DNA from: Mycobacterium marseillense
GTDB taxonomy: Bacteria; Actinomycetota; Actinomycetes; Mycobacteriales; Mycobacteriaceae
Direction: 5' to 3'
DNA length: 64,000 bases
Assembly (NCBI RefSeq): GCF_010731675.1
Contig: NZ_AP022584.1
Coordinates: 1,426,001 to 1,490,000 of the forward strand
Below, piece after piece: positions 23,539-31,905 of this stretch. Under the pieces are notes generated by a model. That model saw only the letters and a list, made by a program, of their open reading frames with translations, was not told where the DNA came from and made no database searches. The position numbers were made by a program, and so were the translations under genes. The first letter of the stretch is position 1; every line of letters begins with the position of its first letter.

Positions 23539-25214
23539 GCGGTAGCGACCGCGCAGGCAGGGCGCCACTGGACCCGAGACTGTGGCGGGCATCGACGGCG
23601 CTGCGCCGCTATCTGGTCGCCGCGGTGGGTTGCGGGGTGCTGATCTCCGCCTGCGCGATCGCCTCGGCGATCGTGCTGGCGCGCATCGTGGCACGCGCCG
23701 TCGACGAGCCCCCCGGGCGCGGGCTGCACACGTGGTGGGGACCGCTGTCACTCCTGTTGGCACTATGGGTGATTCGCGCGGCGGCGCATTGGTTTCAGGC
23801 CCGGCTGGGGCACCGGGGAGCCAGCGCCGTCATCGCCGACCTGTCCGGCCAGGTGCTCGATGCGGTGACCGCCAGGCAGCCCGGTGAGCTCGCGGCGCAA
23901 CGCGACGCCGCCGCGGTGGTGGTCACCCGCGGCCTGGACGGCCTGCGTCCCTACCTCACCGGATACCTGCCGACGTTGCTGCTCGCCGCGATCCTGACGC
24001 CGGCCACCGTCGCCGTGATCGCGGCCTACGACCTGAAATCGACGGCGATCGTGGCGATCACGCTGCCGCTGATACCGATCTTCATGGTGCTGATCGGGCT
24101 GGCAACGCGGGACCGCTCGACGGCCGCACTGGCCGCCATGACCACCCTGCAGGCCCGGCTGCTGGACCTGATCGCCGGCATCCCCACCCTGCGGGCGTTG
24201 GGGCGTGGCGCGGGCCCCGAACGGCGCATCGCCGAACTCGCTGCCGCGCACCGGCGCTCGGCCATGGCGACGCTGCGAATCGCCTTCCTGTCGGCCCTGG
24301 TCCTGGAATTGTTGGCCACCCTCGGGGTGGCGCTGATCGCCGTCGGCATCGGGCTTCGCCTGGTCTTCGGCGAGATGACCCTGACCACGGGTTTGACGGT
24401 GCTGTTGCTGGCGCCGGACGTGTACTGGCCGCTGCGGCGCATCGGCGTGGAATTCCATGCCGCGCAGGACGGAAGGGCCGCCGCGGCTGAGGCGTTCGCC
24501 CTCATCGGCGGACAGACCGCGCCCCCAACCGGGACACGGACGGTCACCGCGCGCGGTGCGCGGATCCGCCTCGAACATCTCACCGTCACCGGCCGCGACG
24601 GTCAGGCGCCGCGGGATCTGAACGCGGCGATCGAACCCGGCACCGTGACGGTGCTGACGGGTCGAAACGGCGCCGGCAAAAGCACCACACTGCAGGCGAT
24701 CGCCGGCATCACCGCGCCCTCGTCGGGCCGGGTCACCGTCGCCGGGGTCGATGTCGCCGATCTCGAGCCCGCCCGGTGGTGGCGGCAGCTGTCCTGGCTG
24801 CCGCAACGCCCGGTGCTCGTGCCGGGCACCGTCGACGAGAACCTGGCGCTGCTCGGCGAGCTGGAGGATCGCGAAACAGCCTGTGCTGTCTCCGGATTCG
24901 GCGCAGTGCTGGCGGAGCTGCCCGAGGGGCGCGACACCGTGCTGGGGCGTGGCGGTGTCGGACTGTCCCTGGGACAGCGGCAACGGCTGGGCCTCGCGCG
25001 GGCGCTCGGATCGGCGGCCGACGTGCTGTTGCTCGACGAGCCGACCGCGCACCTGGACGCGCGCACCGAGGAACGCGTCCTGCAAGCCATCGTGGAGCGC
25101 GCCCGCGCCGGCGCGACCGTCATCGTGGTCGGGCACCGCGAGCCGGTGCTGGCCATCGGGGATCAGGTCGTCGAGGTGGTCGCCGACCGTGAGGTGCGTT
25201 ATGCCCCGGTCTGA
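23457..25214 (+). CDS. cydD: CydD, ABC transporter subunit for cytochrome bd assembly
   Basis: Half-transporter that, with CydC, exports thiols (glutathione or cysteine in E. coli) or haem-related compounds needed for bd oxidase assembly. Six membrane segments precede an ABC domain with Walker A GRNGAGKS, signature LSLGQRQR and Walker B VLLLDEPTAHLD. The start is uncertain: the conserved part begins LDPRLWRASTALRRYLV; ATG 23457 is the only conventional in-frame start ahead of it and overlaps cydB by 82 bp without a ribosome site, while CTG 23535 would give 559 residues. M. tuberculosis CydD has 527. The end overlaps cydC by 14 bp. Confidence 0.93.
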   Translation: MDVLGVPATDLGRPDTRTHRSGKAPVLSGSDRAGRAPLDPRLWRASTALRRYLVAAVGCGVLISACAIASAIVLARIVARAVDEPPGRGLHTWWGPLSLLLALWVIRAAAHWFQARLGHRGASAVIADLSGQVLDAVTARQPGELAAQRDAAAVVVTRGLDGLRPYLTGYLPTLLLAAILTPATVAVIAAYDLKSTAIVAITLPLIPIFMVLIGLATRDRSTAALAAMTTLQARLLDLIAGIPTLRALGRGAGPERRIAELAAAHRRSAMATLRIAFLSALVLELLATLGVALIAVGIGLRLVFGEMTLTTGLTVLLLAPDVYWPLRRIGVEFHAAQDGRAAAAEAFALIGGQTAPPTGTRTVTARGARIRLEHLTVTGRDGQAPRDLNAAIEPGTVTVLTGRNGAGKSTTLQAIAGITAPSSGRVTVAGVDVADLEPARWWRQLSWLPQRPVLVPGTVDENLALLGELEDRETACAVSGFGAVLAELPEGRDTVLGRGGVGLSLGQRQRLGLARALGSAADVLLLDEPTAHLDARTEERVLQAIVERARAGATVIVVGHREPVLAIGDQVVEVVADREVRYAPV

Positions 25215-26877
25215 TTCGACGGCGACTCGCGGGCACGAGCCCCTGCTGGCCGCCGCGGCGCTGCTGCGTCCCCGACTGCCACGGGTGCTGACCGCGATCA
25301 CGCTCGGGGTGCTCTCGTTGGGCAGCGCGCTGGCGCTGGCCGGCATTGCGGCGTGGCTGATCACCCGTGCCTGGCAGATGCCGCCCGTGCTCGACCTTTC
25401 AGTCGCCGCGGTCGCGGTCCGCCTGTTCGCGATCTCGCGGGCCGTGCTGCATTACTGCGAGCGCCTGGTCACCCACGACACGGCCCTGCGCGCGGCCGGC
25501 ACCGCCCGAGTGCAGGTCTATCAGCGCCTGGCGCGCGGACCCGCGGCCGCGGCCGTCCGGCTGCACAGCGGTGAACTGGTGGCCCGGGTGGGCGCCGACG
25601 TCGACGAACTGGCCAACGTCTTGGTGCGCGCCCTGGTGCCTATCGGCGTCGCGGCGGTGCTGGCGCTCGCGGCCACGGCGGTCGTGGCCACCATTTCGCC
25701 GGCGGCCGCCGTCGTGCTCGCCATCTGCCTTCTGATCGCCGGTTTCCTCGCGCCCCGCCTCGCCGGCCGGGCCGCGGCGACCCAGGAAGACATCGCGCGG
25801 CAACATCATTCCGAGCGCGACACCTCCGCGATGATCGCGCTCGAACACGCGCCCGAGCTGCGCGTCGCCGGCCTGCTTCCCGACGTCATCGCCGAATCGC
25901 AACGACGGCAACGCGCGTGGGGTGGCGCCCTGGACGCGGCCGCCAAACCGGCCGCCATCGCCGAGGCGATGCCCACCGCGGCCGTCGGTGCCAGCGTGCT
26001 CGGTGCGGTGGTGGCCGGGATCGGGCTGGCGCACGCGGTCGCGCCCACCACGCTGGCCGTGCTGATGTTGCTGCCGCTGTCCGCGTTCGAGGCGATGACG
26101 CCGCTGCCGGCGGCGGCCGTGCAGCTGACCCGGTCGCGGATCGCCGCGCGCCGATTGCTCGAGCTGACGGCCGAGGGGCCCCGTGCGGCTCTCGAAACGA
26201 CACAGCCGGCGCCGAGGCCGGTCGGCACCGGCCGGCTATCCGCGGATGTGCGTTGCGGTCACGGCGCGGCCGGCTCGATCCGCGTCGAGCTGGACCTGGC
26301 CCCGGGGGCGCGGTTGGCCGTTACCGGTGCCAGCGGTTCGGGGAAGACGACACTGCTGATGACGCTCGCCGGATTGCTACCGCCGCTGGATGGACAGGTG
26401 CTGCTCGACGGCGTCGCCTTGACTCAGTTCGGCGAAGCCGACTTGCGCTGCGCCATCGGCTTTTTCGCGGAGGACGCCCACATCTTTGCCACCACCGTCC
26501 GGGACAACCTGCTGGTCGCCCGCGGCGACTGCCGAGACGACGAACTCACTGCGGCCCTGGGAGCCGTCGGCCTGGGCACGTGGCTCGCCGGCTTGCCCGA
26601 CGGCTTGGCCACGGTGTTGACCGGTGGCGCGCAAGCCCTTTCGGCGGGCCAGCGCAGGCGACTACTGCTGGCCCGAGCGGTCCTTTCGCCCGCGCGGATC
26701 GTGCTGCTCGATGAGCCCACCGAACACCTCGACGTCAGCGACGCCGACGAGGTCCTGCGCGACCTATTGGCCCCGGACTCCCGGCTGCTGTCGCCGGAGC
26801 GCACCGTGGTGGTGGCTACCCACCACCTGGGGACGGGAATCGGCTGCGACGAACTGCGTGTCGACCGCGAGGCCTGA
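25201..26877 (+). CDS. cydC: CydC, ABC transporter subunit for cytochrome bd assembly
   Basis: 558 residues from ATG 25201, inside the end of cydD. It is the partner half of the CydDC heterodimer. Membrane domain in residues about 20-300 with LHYCERLVTHDTALR, characteristic of CydC. ABC domain: Walker A GASGSGKTT, signature LSAGQRRRLLLARA, Walker B IVLLDEPTEHLD, and a switch histidine in VATHHL. Last gene of the cyd operon; a convergent small membrane protein gene ends 17 bp further on. Confidence 0.95.
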   Translation: MPRSDSTATRGHEPLLAAAALLRPRLPRVLTAITLGVLSLGSALALAGIAAWLITRAWQMPPVLDLSVAAVAVRLFAISRAVLHYCERLVTHDTALRAAGTARVQVYQRLARGPAAAAVRLHSGELVARVGADVDELANVLVRALVPIGVAAVLALAATAVVATISPAAAVVLAICLLIAGFLAPRLAGRAAATQEDIARQHHSERDTSAMIALEHAPELRVAGLLPDVIAESQRRQRAWGGALDAAAKPAAIAEAMPTAAVGASVLGAVVAGIGLAHAVAPTTLAVLMLLPLSAFEAMTPLPAAAVQLTRSRIAARRLLELTAEGPRAALETTQPAPRPVGTGRLSADVRCGHGAAGSIRVELDLAPGARLAVTGASGSGKTTLLMTLAGLLPPLDGQVLLDGVALTQFGEADLRCAIGFFAEDAHIFATTVRDNLLVARGDCRDDELTAALGAVGLGTWLAGLPDGLATVLTGGAQALSAGQRRRLLLARAVLSPARIVLLDEPTEHLDVSDADEVLRDLLAPDSRLLSPERTVVVATHHLGTGIGCDELRVDREA

Positions 26878-26894
26878 GCGCCGCGCTCCTACTG

Positions 26895-27206
26895 TCAGCT
26901 GGCGGGGCGCTGCCGATAGGCTTCCGGGTGCTCCTCATACCAGCGGTTCTCGAGCTTGCGGACCCGCCCGCGTTCGACCTTGAGCCACAGCAACCCGACC
27001 GTCATCGCGACGATCGCTATCGCGCCGCCGATCAGGCTCCGGCCGTCGTGGCCCGTGCCGAGGGCGACGAGGCACCGGAAAACGGCGATCACGCCGACGA
27101 CCATGAACAGGTAGCCTGGCCAGCTCATCACGTCGATAAGCGACTCGCCGGCATGTGGTCGTGTCGTCCTCACATGGTCGAGGGGGTCGCGAAAGGTGTC
27201 ACCCAT
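26895..27206 (-). CDS. Small two-helix membrane protein, unknown
   Basis: 103 residues from ATG 27206, which has AAAGGGGAA about six nt upstream. Two membrane segments (YLFMVVGVIAVFRCLVAL and IGGAIAIVAMTVGLLWL) are separated by a short polar turn with GHDGRS, and the C-terminus is charged (VERGRVRKLENRWYEEHPEAYRQRP), so both ends are probably cytoplasmic. I do not recognise the family. A longer reading with an upstream start adds about 49 unlikely residues. It lies between cydC and the DUF2156 gene. Confidence 0.72.
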   Translation of the reverse strand: MGDTFRDPLDHVRTTRPHAGESLIDVMSWPGYLFMVVGVIAVFRCLVALGTGHDGRSLIGGAIAIVAMTVGLLWLKVERGRVRKLENRWYEEHPEAYRQRPAS

Positions 27207-27384
27207 GACATTCCCCTTTCCCGTAGTTTCACCAACCGCTTCGTTCGGGGCGTCCGGACCCCGCGCGCGCGACAGCCAACCACTACCTATCCCTTCGACG
27301 GTAGTCACCAAGGGTGAGAATGTTCTGTCCGTTAACTGGGCAGGCGCTGCCAATCAGGCTGTCCCCCACAGCTGACGGGCAGGT

Positions 27385-28782
27385 TCAGAGGTGCCGCCGG
27401 CGCGGCATGAACTCCAGCGACAACAGCACGAACAGTAGCGGCACGATCTGCGTCCAGGAGATCAGCGCGTAGCGCCGGGCGTCGAGCGCGTGCCACTTGC
27501 GCACGTACCGGTACAGCGATTCCAGTGCGATCAGCGGGTCGAGAATGTGGATCAGCCGGTAGAAGACGCGCTGGGTCCAGCCGCGGTTCTTGTCGTCGAA
27601 GATCTCGGGGAAGGCGGCAAACGCGAGCGAGACTCGCTGTGCCCCATTGTCTTTGCCGGCCATGATCATGTCGACGCTGAGCCGCTCGTCGAGCCCGTTG
27701 GGGGCACCGCGGCGTCGCCACGGGACGTCGAGGGTGATGTCGCTGCCGCCGCCGGCCGTGGCGTATCGGTGGAAAGCCTGTACCTTGCCCGCGGCGTCCC
27801 TGGCGATGATCAGCTGTATCCCGGGAAATCGGCCTTCCAACACGCCGTCGAGGTTCATGTGGAATCCGCGGTCGGCGCGTGCCCCCTTGGACGATTCCCG
27901 GACCACCTCGGTCAGCTCGGCCAGCAGCGTGTCGCCGAGCTCCTGCTCGGCGACGATTTCGGTTGTGACGCCGCAGTTATGGGTGCGCTTGACCGCCTGA
28001 CGCAGGTTGCGGTACTTGCGGCCGACCATGTCGAACCCCGACACGTCGACAACCACGTCGCGCCCAATCGGTATGGCGTGCAACGATTGTCCCAACGCCG
28101 CCGAGTCGTTCCAGAGTCCGAGGCGGCGCTCGCCGCACCCCACCACCGCGATGCGCCATCCGTGGGCATGACAGGTGGCCGCGAAATCGGCCACCAGTTC
28201 CGGGAAGTGCTCCTCGTCACCGATCGGGTCGCCGCCGACGACGGCGATTCCCATCCGCGTCCGGTAGGCCAGCGCCGCGGTGCCGTCGGCGGTGAAGTGG
28301 TAGCTCTTGCCGGTCTGCATGGTGAACGGCGCCAACGCATCGTCGCCGGTCGCCTCGATCAATTTCCACACCCGTGGCAGGTCGGCGGGCCGCGGATGCG
28401 AGGTCATCGGCCACATCAACACCATGCCGGAGCTGGCGATCACGATGTCACCGAGCAGATCGAAGGACAGCACATGCAATCCCAACCCCGCCAGCACGAA
28501 CAACGCGGCCGCAATGGCGTGCATCGTCGTCACCGGGCGGCCCAAAAAGACGCCGCGCGCGATCCACGCCACCGCAACCAGAACCGTCACCGACCACGCC
28601 AGGCGGTCGGCGAAATGCCAGTTGGGTTGGCTGTGGTGGCGGGCGAGGATCTCGATGAACCAGCACGCCGCGCACAGCAGCGCCAGGGCGCCGGCCAAAC
28701 GGATCGCGAACGAATCGGCCGAGACGACAACGCGTTCGCGCACCCGGGGTTTTGCTGTGACGTCCACTACCGGCCCGTTCAC
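27385..28782 (-). CDS. Membrane protein with C-terminal DUF2156/MprF-like domain (Rv1619 homologue)
   Basis: 465 residues from GTG 28782, which has GGGAGG five nt upstream (28788-28793); the TTG at 28806 lies before that site. Three or four membrane helices (residues about 28-125), then a soluble GNAT-like domain of the DUF2156 type (SYHFTADGTAALAYRTRMGIAVVGGDPIG, SGFDMVGRKYRNLRQAVKRT), as found at the C-terminus of phosphatidylglycerol lysyltransferases. A final membrane segment (LLFVLLSLEF) is at the end. It could modify a lipid or peptidoglycan component; neither donor nor acceptor is known. Confidence 0.88.
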   Translation of the reverse strand: MNGPVVDVTAKPRVRERVVVSADSFAIRLAGALALLCAACWFIEILARHHSQPNWHFADRLAWSVTVLVAVAWIARGVFLGRPVTTMHAIAAALFVLAGLGLHVLSFDLLGDIVIASSGMVLMWPMTSHPRPADLPRVWKLIEATGDDALAPFTMQTGKSYHFTADGTAALAYRTRMGIAVVGGDPIGDEEHFPELVADFAATCHAHGWRIAVVGCGERRLGLWNDSAALGQSLHAIPIGRDVVVDVSGFDMVGRKYRNLRQAVKRTHNCGVTTEIVAEQELGDTLLAELTEVVRESSKGARADRGFHMNLDGVLEGRFPGIQLIIARDAAGKVQAFHRYATAGGGSDITLDVPWRRRGAPNGLDERLSVDMIMAGKDNGAQRVSLAFAAFPEIFDDKNRGWTQRVFYRLIHILDPLIALESLYRYVRKWHALDARRYALISWTQIVPLLFVLLSLEFMPRRRHL

Positions 28783-28925
28783 CCTCACCTCCCGATGCGC
28801 TGACAACAGCTGGGCGGCGTGTGTGCCGCCTCTGCACCGAATACCCGGCTACGTCAAAGTTACGCCCGGTCAGGACCCCACCGGGAGAGATTCGGGCCGA
28901 TATCCTGCAGCTATTGGGTAACGGT

Positions 28926-29819
28926 TTATCGGCGAGAAGACGGAAAGTACTTCAGCACGCCCTCTTGCACCACCGTGGCGAGCGGTTGCCCGGACCGGTC
29001 GAAGAAGTGCCCGGTGCCCAGCCCGCGCGAATCCGCCGCCACGGGCGACGACGTCGAGTACAGCACCCAGTCGTTGAAGTTGACCTGCCGGTGAAACCAT
29101 ATGGAATGGTTGGCCGACGCGGCGAAAATGCGGTCGAACCCCCAGGAGAGACCGTGCGTCGTGATGACCGAGTCCAACACCGTGGTGTCCGAGGAATACA
29201 CCATTGTGGCCGTGTGCAATACGGGGTCCTCGGGGACCTCTCCCAGCGCCTTGACCCAGACCCGGTTGTGCGGCAGCCGATCCCCCTTCGTCCGCATCAC
29301 CCATGCCGGATCGTTGGTGTAACGCCATTCGATGGGCTGCAGGGCGTTGACGAAGTGCGGGACCGTCTCTTCGTAACCGCGCAACAGGTCGCCGATCGTG
29401 GGTTGGGTGTGCGGCTCGGCCACCTGCGGCGGCTCGATGCCGTGCTCGAGGCCCCGGCCGCCGGCCATGTAGGAGACCATCGCCGAGCACAGCAATGTGC
29501 CGTCCTGTATCGCGTCGACGCGCCGGTTGGCGAACCGCCGCTCGTCACGCAGCCGCGTCACGTGGTACTCGATGTCCTTGTCGGTGTCGCCACCGTTGAT
29601 GAAGTGCACCGACAGCGCGCTCGGCGGCAGGTCGTCACGAACCAGGCTGCGGCTGCTCGCGACGAACGATTGCGACATGAGCTGACCACCGAACGTCCGC
29701 ATCGGGTTCTTGCTGGGATGCGAGCCGATGAACAGGTCCTCGGAGACACGGTCTAGGTCGAGGGTCGCCATCAGCTCCGCGAAGTCCGACGTGGTGTTCG
29801 GCTCATTGCCGGCTGGCAC
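28926..29819 (-). CDS. tesB1: Acyl-CoA thioesterase II, TesB1
   Basis: 297 residues, double hot-dog fold. It hydrolyses acyl-CoA to free fatty acid and CoA. N-terminal hot dog: FIGSHPSKNPMRTFGGQLMSQSFVASSRSL; C-terminal: ANHSIWFHRQVNFNDWVLYSTSSPVAADSRGLGTGHFFDRSG and VVQEGVLK, where the Gln matches the active-site Gln of E. coli TesB. The catalytic Asp of E. coli TesB (in its LDHSMWFH segment) is Asn in this protein (SANHSIWFH), so activity or specificity may differ. GTG 29819. Located between Rv1619-type and pykA genes, as in M. tuberculosis. Confidence 0.94.
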   Translation of the reverse strand: MPAGNEPNTTSDFAELMATLDLDRVSEDLFIGSHPSKNPMRTFGGQLMSQSFVASSRSLVRDDLPPSALSVHFINGGDTDKDIEYHVTRLRDERRFANRRVDAIQDGTLLCSAMVSYMAGGRGLEHGIEPPQVAEPHTQPTIGDLLRGYEETVPHFVNALQPIEWRYTNDPAWVMRTKGDRLPHNRVWVKALGEVPEDPVLHTATMVYSSDTTVLDSVITTHGLSWGFDRIFAASANHSIWFHRQVNFNDWVLYSTSSPVAADSRGLGTGHFFDRSGQPLATVVQEGVLKYFPSSRR

Positions 29820-29902
29820 AGGCTCTCCTCGGGGCTGGTGGGGCTGGGTCGAATTTGCCCCACTCCTCCTCGATCCGCTGCACGGACCGCATCGTCGTGG
29901 GG

Positions 29903-31321
29903 CTAGACGTCGTCCTCCCCGATCCGGTGCACGTGGATCAGGTTGGTGGACCCCACTGTGCCAGGTGGCGCTCCGGCGACGATGACCACCAGGTCACCGC
30001 GCTTGTACCGACCGAGTTCGAGCAGCGACTTGTCGACCTGGCGGATCATGCCGTCGGTCGAGGTCATCATCGGGACGATGAACGTCTCGGTGCCCCAGGT
30101 CATGGCCAGCTGGCTGCGCACCTCGGGCCACGCGGTGAAGGCCAACAGCGGCAGCGGGGTGTGCAGCCGCGCGAGCCGCTTGACCGTGTCGCCGGATTGG
30201 GTGAAGGCGACCAGGGCCTTGGCGTCGAGGCGCTCGCCGATATCGCGGGCCGCATAGGAGATCACCCCGCGCTTCGTGCGCGGCACGTGGGTCAGCGGCG
30301 GGGCGGCCGTCGAATTGTCCTCGACCGCGCAGATGATGCGCGACATGGTCCGCACGGCCGCCATCGGATACTTGCCCACCGACGTCTCCCCGGACAGCAT
30401 CACCGCGTCGGCGCCGTCGAGGACGGCGTTGGCGACGTCGGAGGCCTCCGCCCGGGTTGGCCGTGAATTCTCGATCATGGAATCGAGCATCTGGGTCGCC
30501 ACGATGACCGGTTTCGCGTTCTCGCGGGCCATCTGGATGGCCCGCTTCTGCACCAGGGGAACCTCTTCCAAGGGCAGTTCGACGCCGAGGTCGCCGCGGG
30601 CCACCATGATGGCGTCGAAGGCCAGCACGATGGCTTCCAGATTGTCGACGGCTTCAGGCTTTTCCAGCTTGGCGATCACCGGAACCCGCCGCCCGACCCG
30701 ATCCATCACCTCGTGCACCAACTCGACGTCGGCCGGCGAACGCACGAACGACAGCGCCACCAGGTCGACACCGAGGTCCAGCGCGAAGGTGAGATCCTCG
30801 ATGTCCTTCTCCGACAAGGCCGGTGCCGACACGTTCATGCCCGGCAGCGAGATGCCCTTGTTGTTGCTGACCGGACCGCCCTCGACGACAGTGCAGATGA
30901 CGTCGTCGCCCTCGATGCCGTCGACCACCAGGCAGACCTTGCCGTCGTCGACGAGAACCCGGTCACCGACGGCGGCGTCCTCGGCCAGCTTTTTGTAGGT
31001 GGTCGACACCCGGTCGTGGCTGCCTTCGCAATCGGCGACGGTGATCCGGACCGTCTCACCGTCGGCCCAGTAGGTGGGGCCGGTGGCGAAGCGTCCCAGC
31101 CTGATCTTGGGGCCCTGCAAATCGGCGAGCACACCGACGGCGCGGCCGGTGGCGTCGGAGGCAACCCGGACCCGTTCATAGGCGGCCTTGTGATCGGCGT
31201 AATCACCGTGGCTGAAGTTCAACCGGGCGACGTCCATTCCGGCCTCAACCAGCGCCAAGATCAACTCGTCCGAATTGGTCGCAGGCCCAAGGGTGCAGAC
31301 GATCTTCCCGCGTCTACTCAC
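29903..31321 (-). CDS. pykA: Pyruvate kinase
   Basis: 472 residues, GTG start 31321. It converts phosphoenolpyruvate and ADP to pyruvate and ATP. Family signatures: RRGKIVCTLGPATNSDELI at the N-terminus, active-site lysine in VPVIAKLEKPEAV, MVARGDLGVELPLEEVPLVQK, and the MLSGETSVGKYP loop. The C-terminal allosteric domain has FTQSGDTVKRLARL. 81 bp separate it from tesB1 downstream. Confidence 0.97.
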   Translation of the reverse strand: MSRRGKIVCTLGPATNSDELILALVEAGMDVARLNFSHGDYADHKAAYERVRVASDATGRAVGVLADLQGPKIRLGRFATGPTYWADGETVRITVADCEGSHDRVSTTYKKLAEDAAVGDRVLVDDGKVCLVVDGIEGDDVICTVVEGGPVSNNKGISLPGMNVSAPALSEKDIEDLTFALDLGVDLVALSFVRSPADVELVHEVMDRVGRRVPVIAKLEKPEAVDNLEAIVLAFDAIMVARGDLGVELPLEEVPLVQKRAIQMARENAKPVIVATQMLDSMIENSRPTRAEASDVANAVLDGADAVMLSGETSVGKYPMAAVRTMSRIICAVEDNSTAAPPLTHVPRTKRGVISYAARDIGERLDAKALVAFTQSGDTVKRLARLHTPLPLLAFTAWPEVRSQLAMTWGTETFIVPMMTSTDGMIRQVDKSLLELGRYKRGDLVVIVAGAPPGTVGSTNLIHVHRIGEDDV

Positions 31322-31386
31322 GCCGACCCAGCATAGTCGCGTGTAACCCCCGCGGCCCGCACATAAGGCCGTCGCGCAGTGTGCTT

Positions 31387-31848
31387 TTACCCACCAAGAA
31401 CGGTCGGAATCAACGGGAAGGCGGGCAAGTTACGCAAAACCGTCCAAACGACCGTCGCCACCACGATGGTCACCAAGGCCGCACGGGGCACCGATGCTGC
31501 GCCGCGTGCGCGGCGAAGGGCCAGCCACAGAACCAGCATCGGGATTCCGACCAGCACGAAGGCGTTGTCGTGGAGGGCGGCCGCCAGGTCACCGTGCACG
31601 ACGTCATACGTCATGCGCAGCCCACCGCAAAACGGGCAATTCCATCCGGTGAGCAACTTGAACGGACACGGCGGGTAGATCGAGGCGGGATCGTGCGGGT
31701 CGACCAGGCCGACGTAGCCGAGCGCGCCGCCCAGCACGACGGCGGCGCCGGCGCCGGCATAGCCGAGCTGACGACGCAGGCCGTGCGAGCCGGCCCCAGG
31801 TTGCGTCACCGAACGGTCGACCTTGCGGGGGTCACAGTCTTCCAGCAT
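31387..31848 (-). CDS. DUF2752 membrane protein (Rv1616 homologue)
   Basis: 153 residues from ATG 31848; GTG 31887 would add 13. Three or four helices. The hallmark of DUF2752 is present: CPFKLLTGWNCPFCGGLRM, a Cys-rich segment at a membrane face that may bind metal or form a disulfide. Function unknown. It sits between lgt and pykA as in M. tuberculosis, but no Rv1615 equivalent is seen between it and lgt. Confidence 0.85.
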   Translation of the reverse strand: MLEDCDPRKVDRSVTQPGAGSHGLRRQLGYAGAGAAVVLGGALGYVGLVDPHDPASIYPPCPFKLLTGWNCPFCGGLRMTYDVVHGDLAAALHDNAFVLVGIPMLVLWLALRRARGAASVPRAALVTIVVATVVWTVLRNLPAFPLIPTVLGG

Positions 31849-31905
31849 GCCAGATTCATCGCGCCGCGCCGCCCGAGATTCGGGCACACCGTCATGAACG
31901 GATGG

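Noticed and set aside
22450..23763. 437-codon minus-strand frame over cydB
   Set aside because: Antisense to cydB; Arg/His/Pro-rich without structure.
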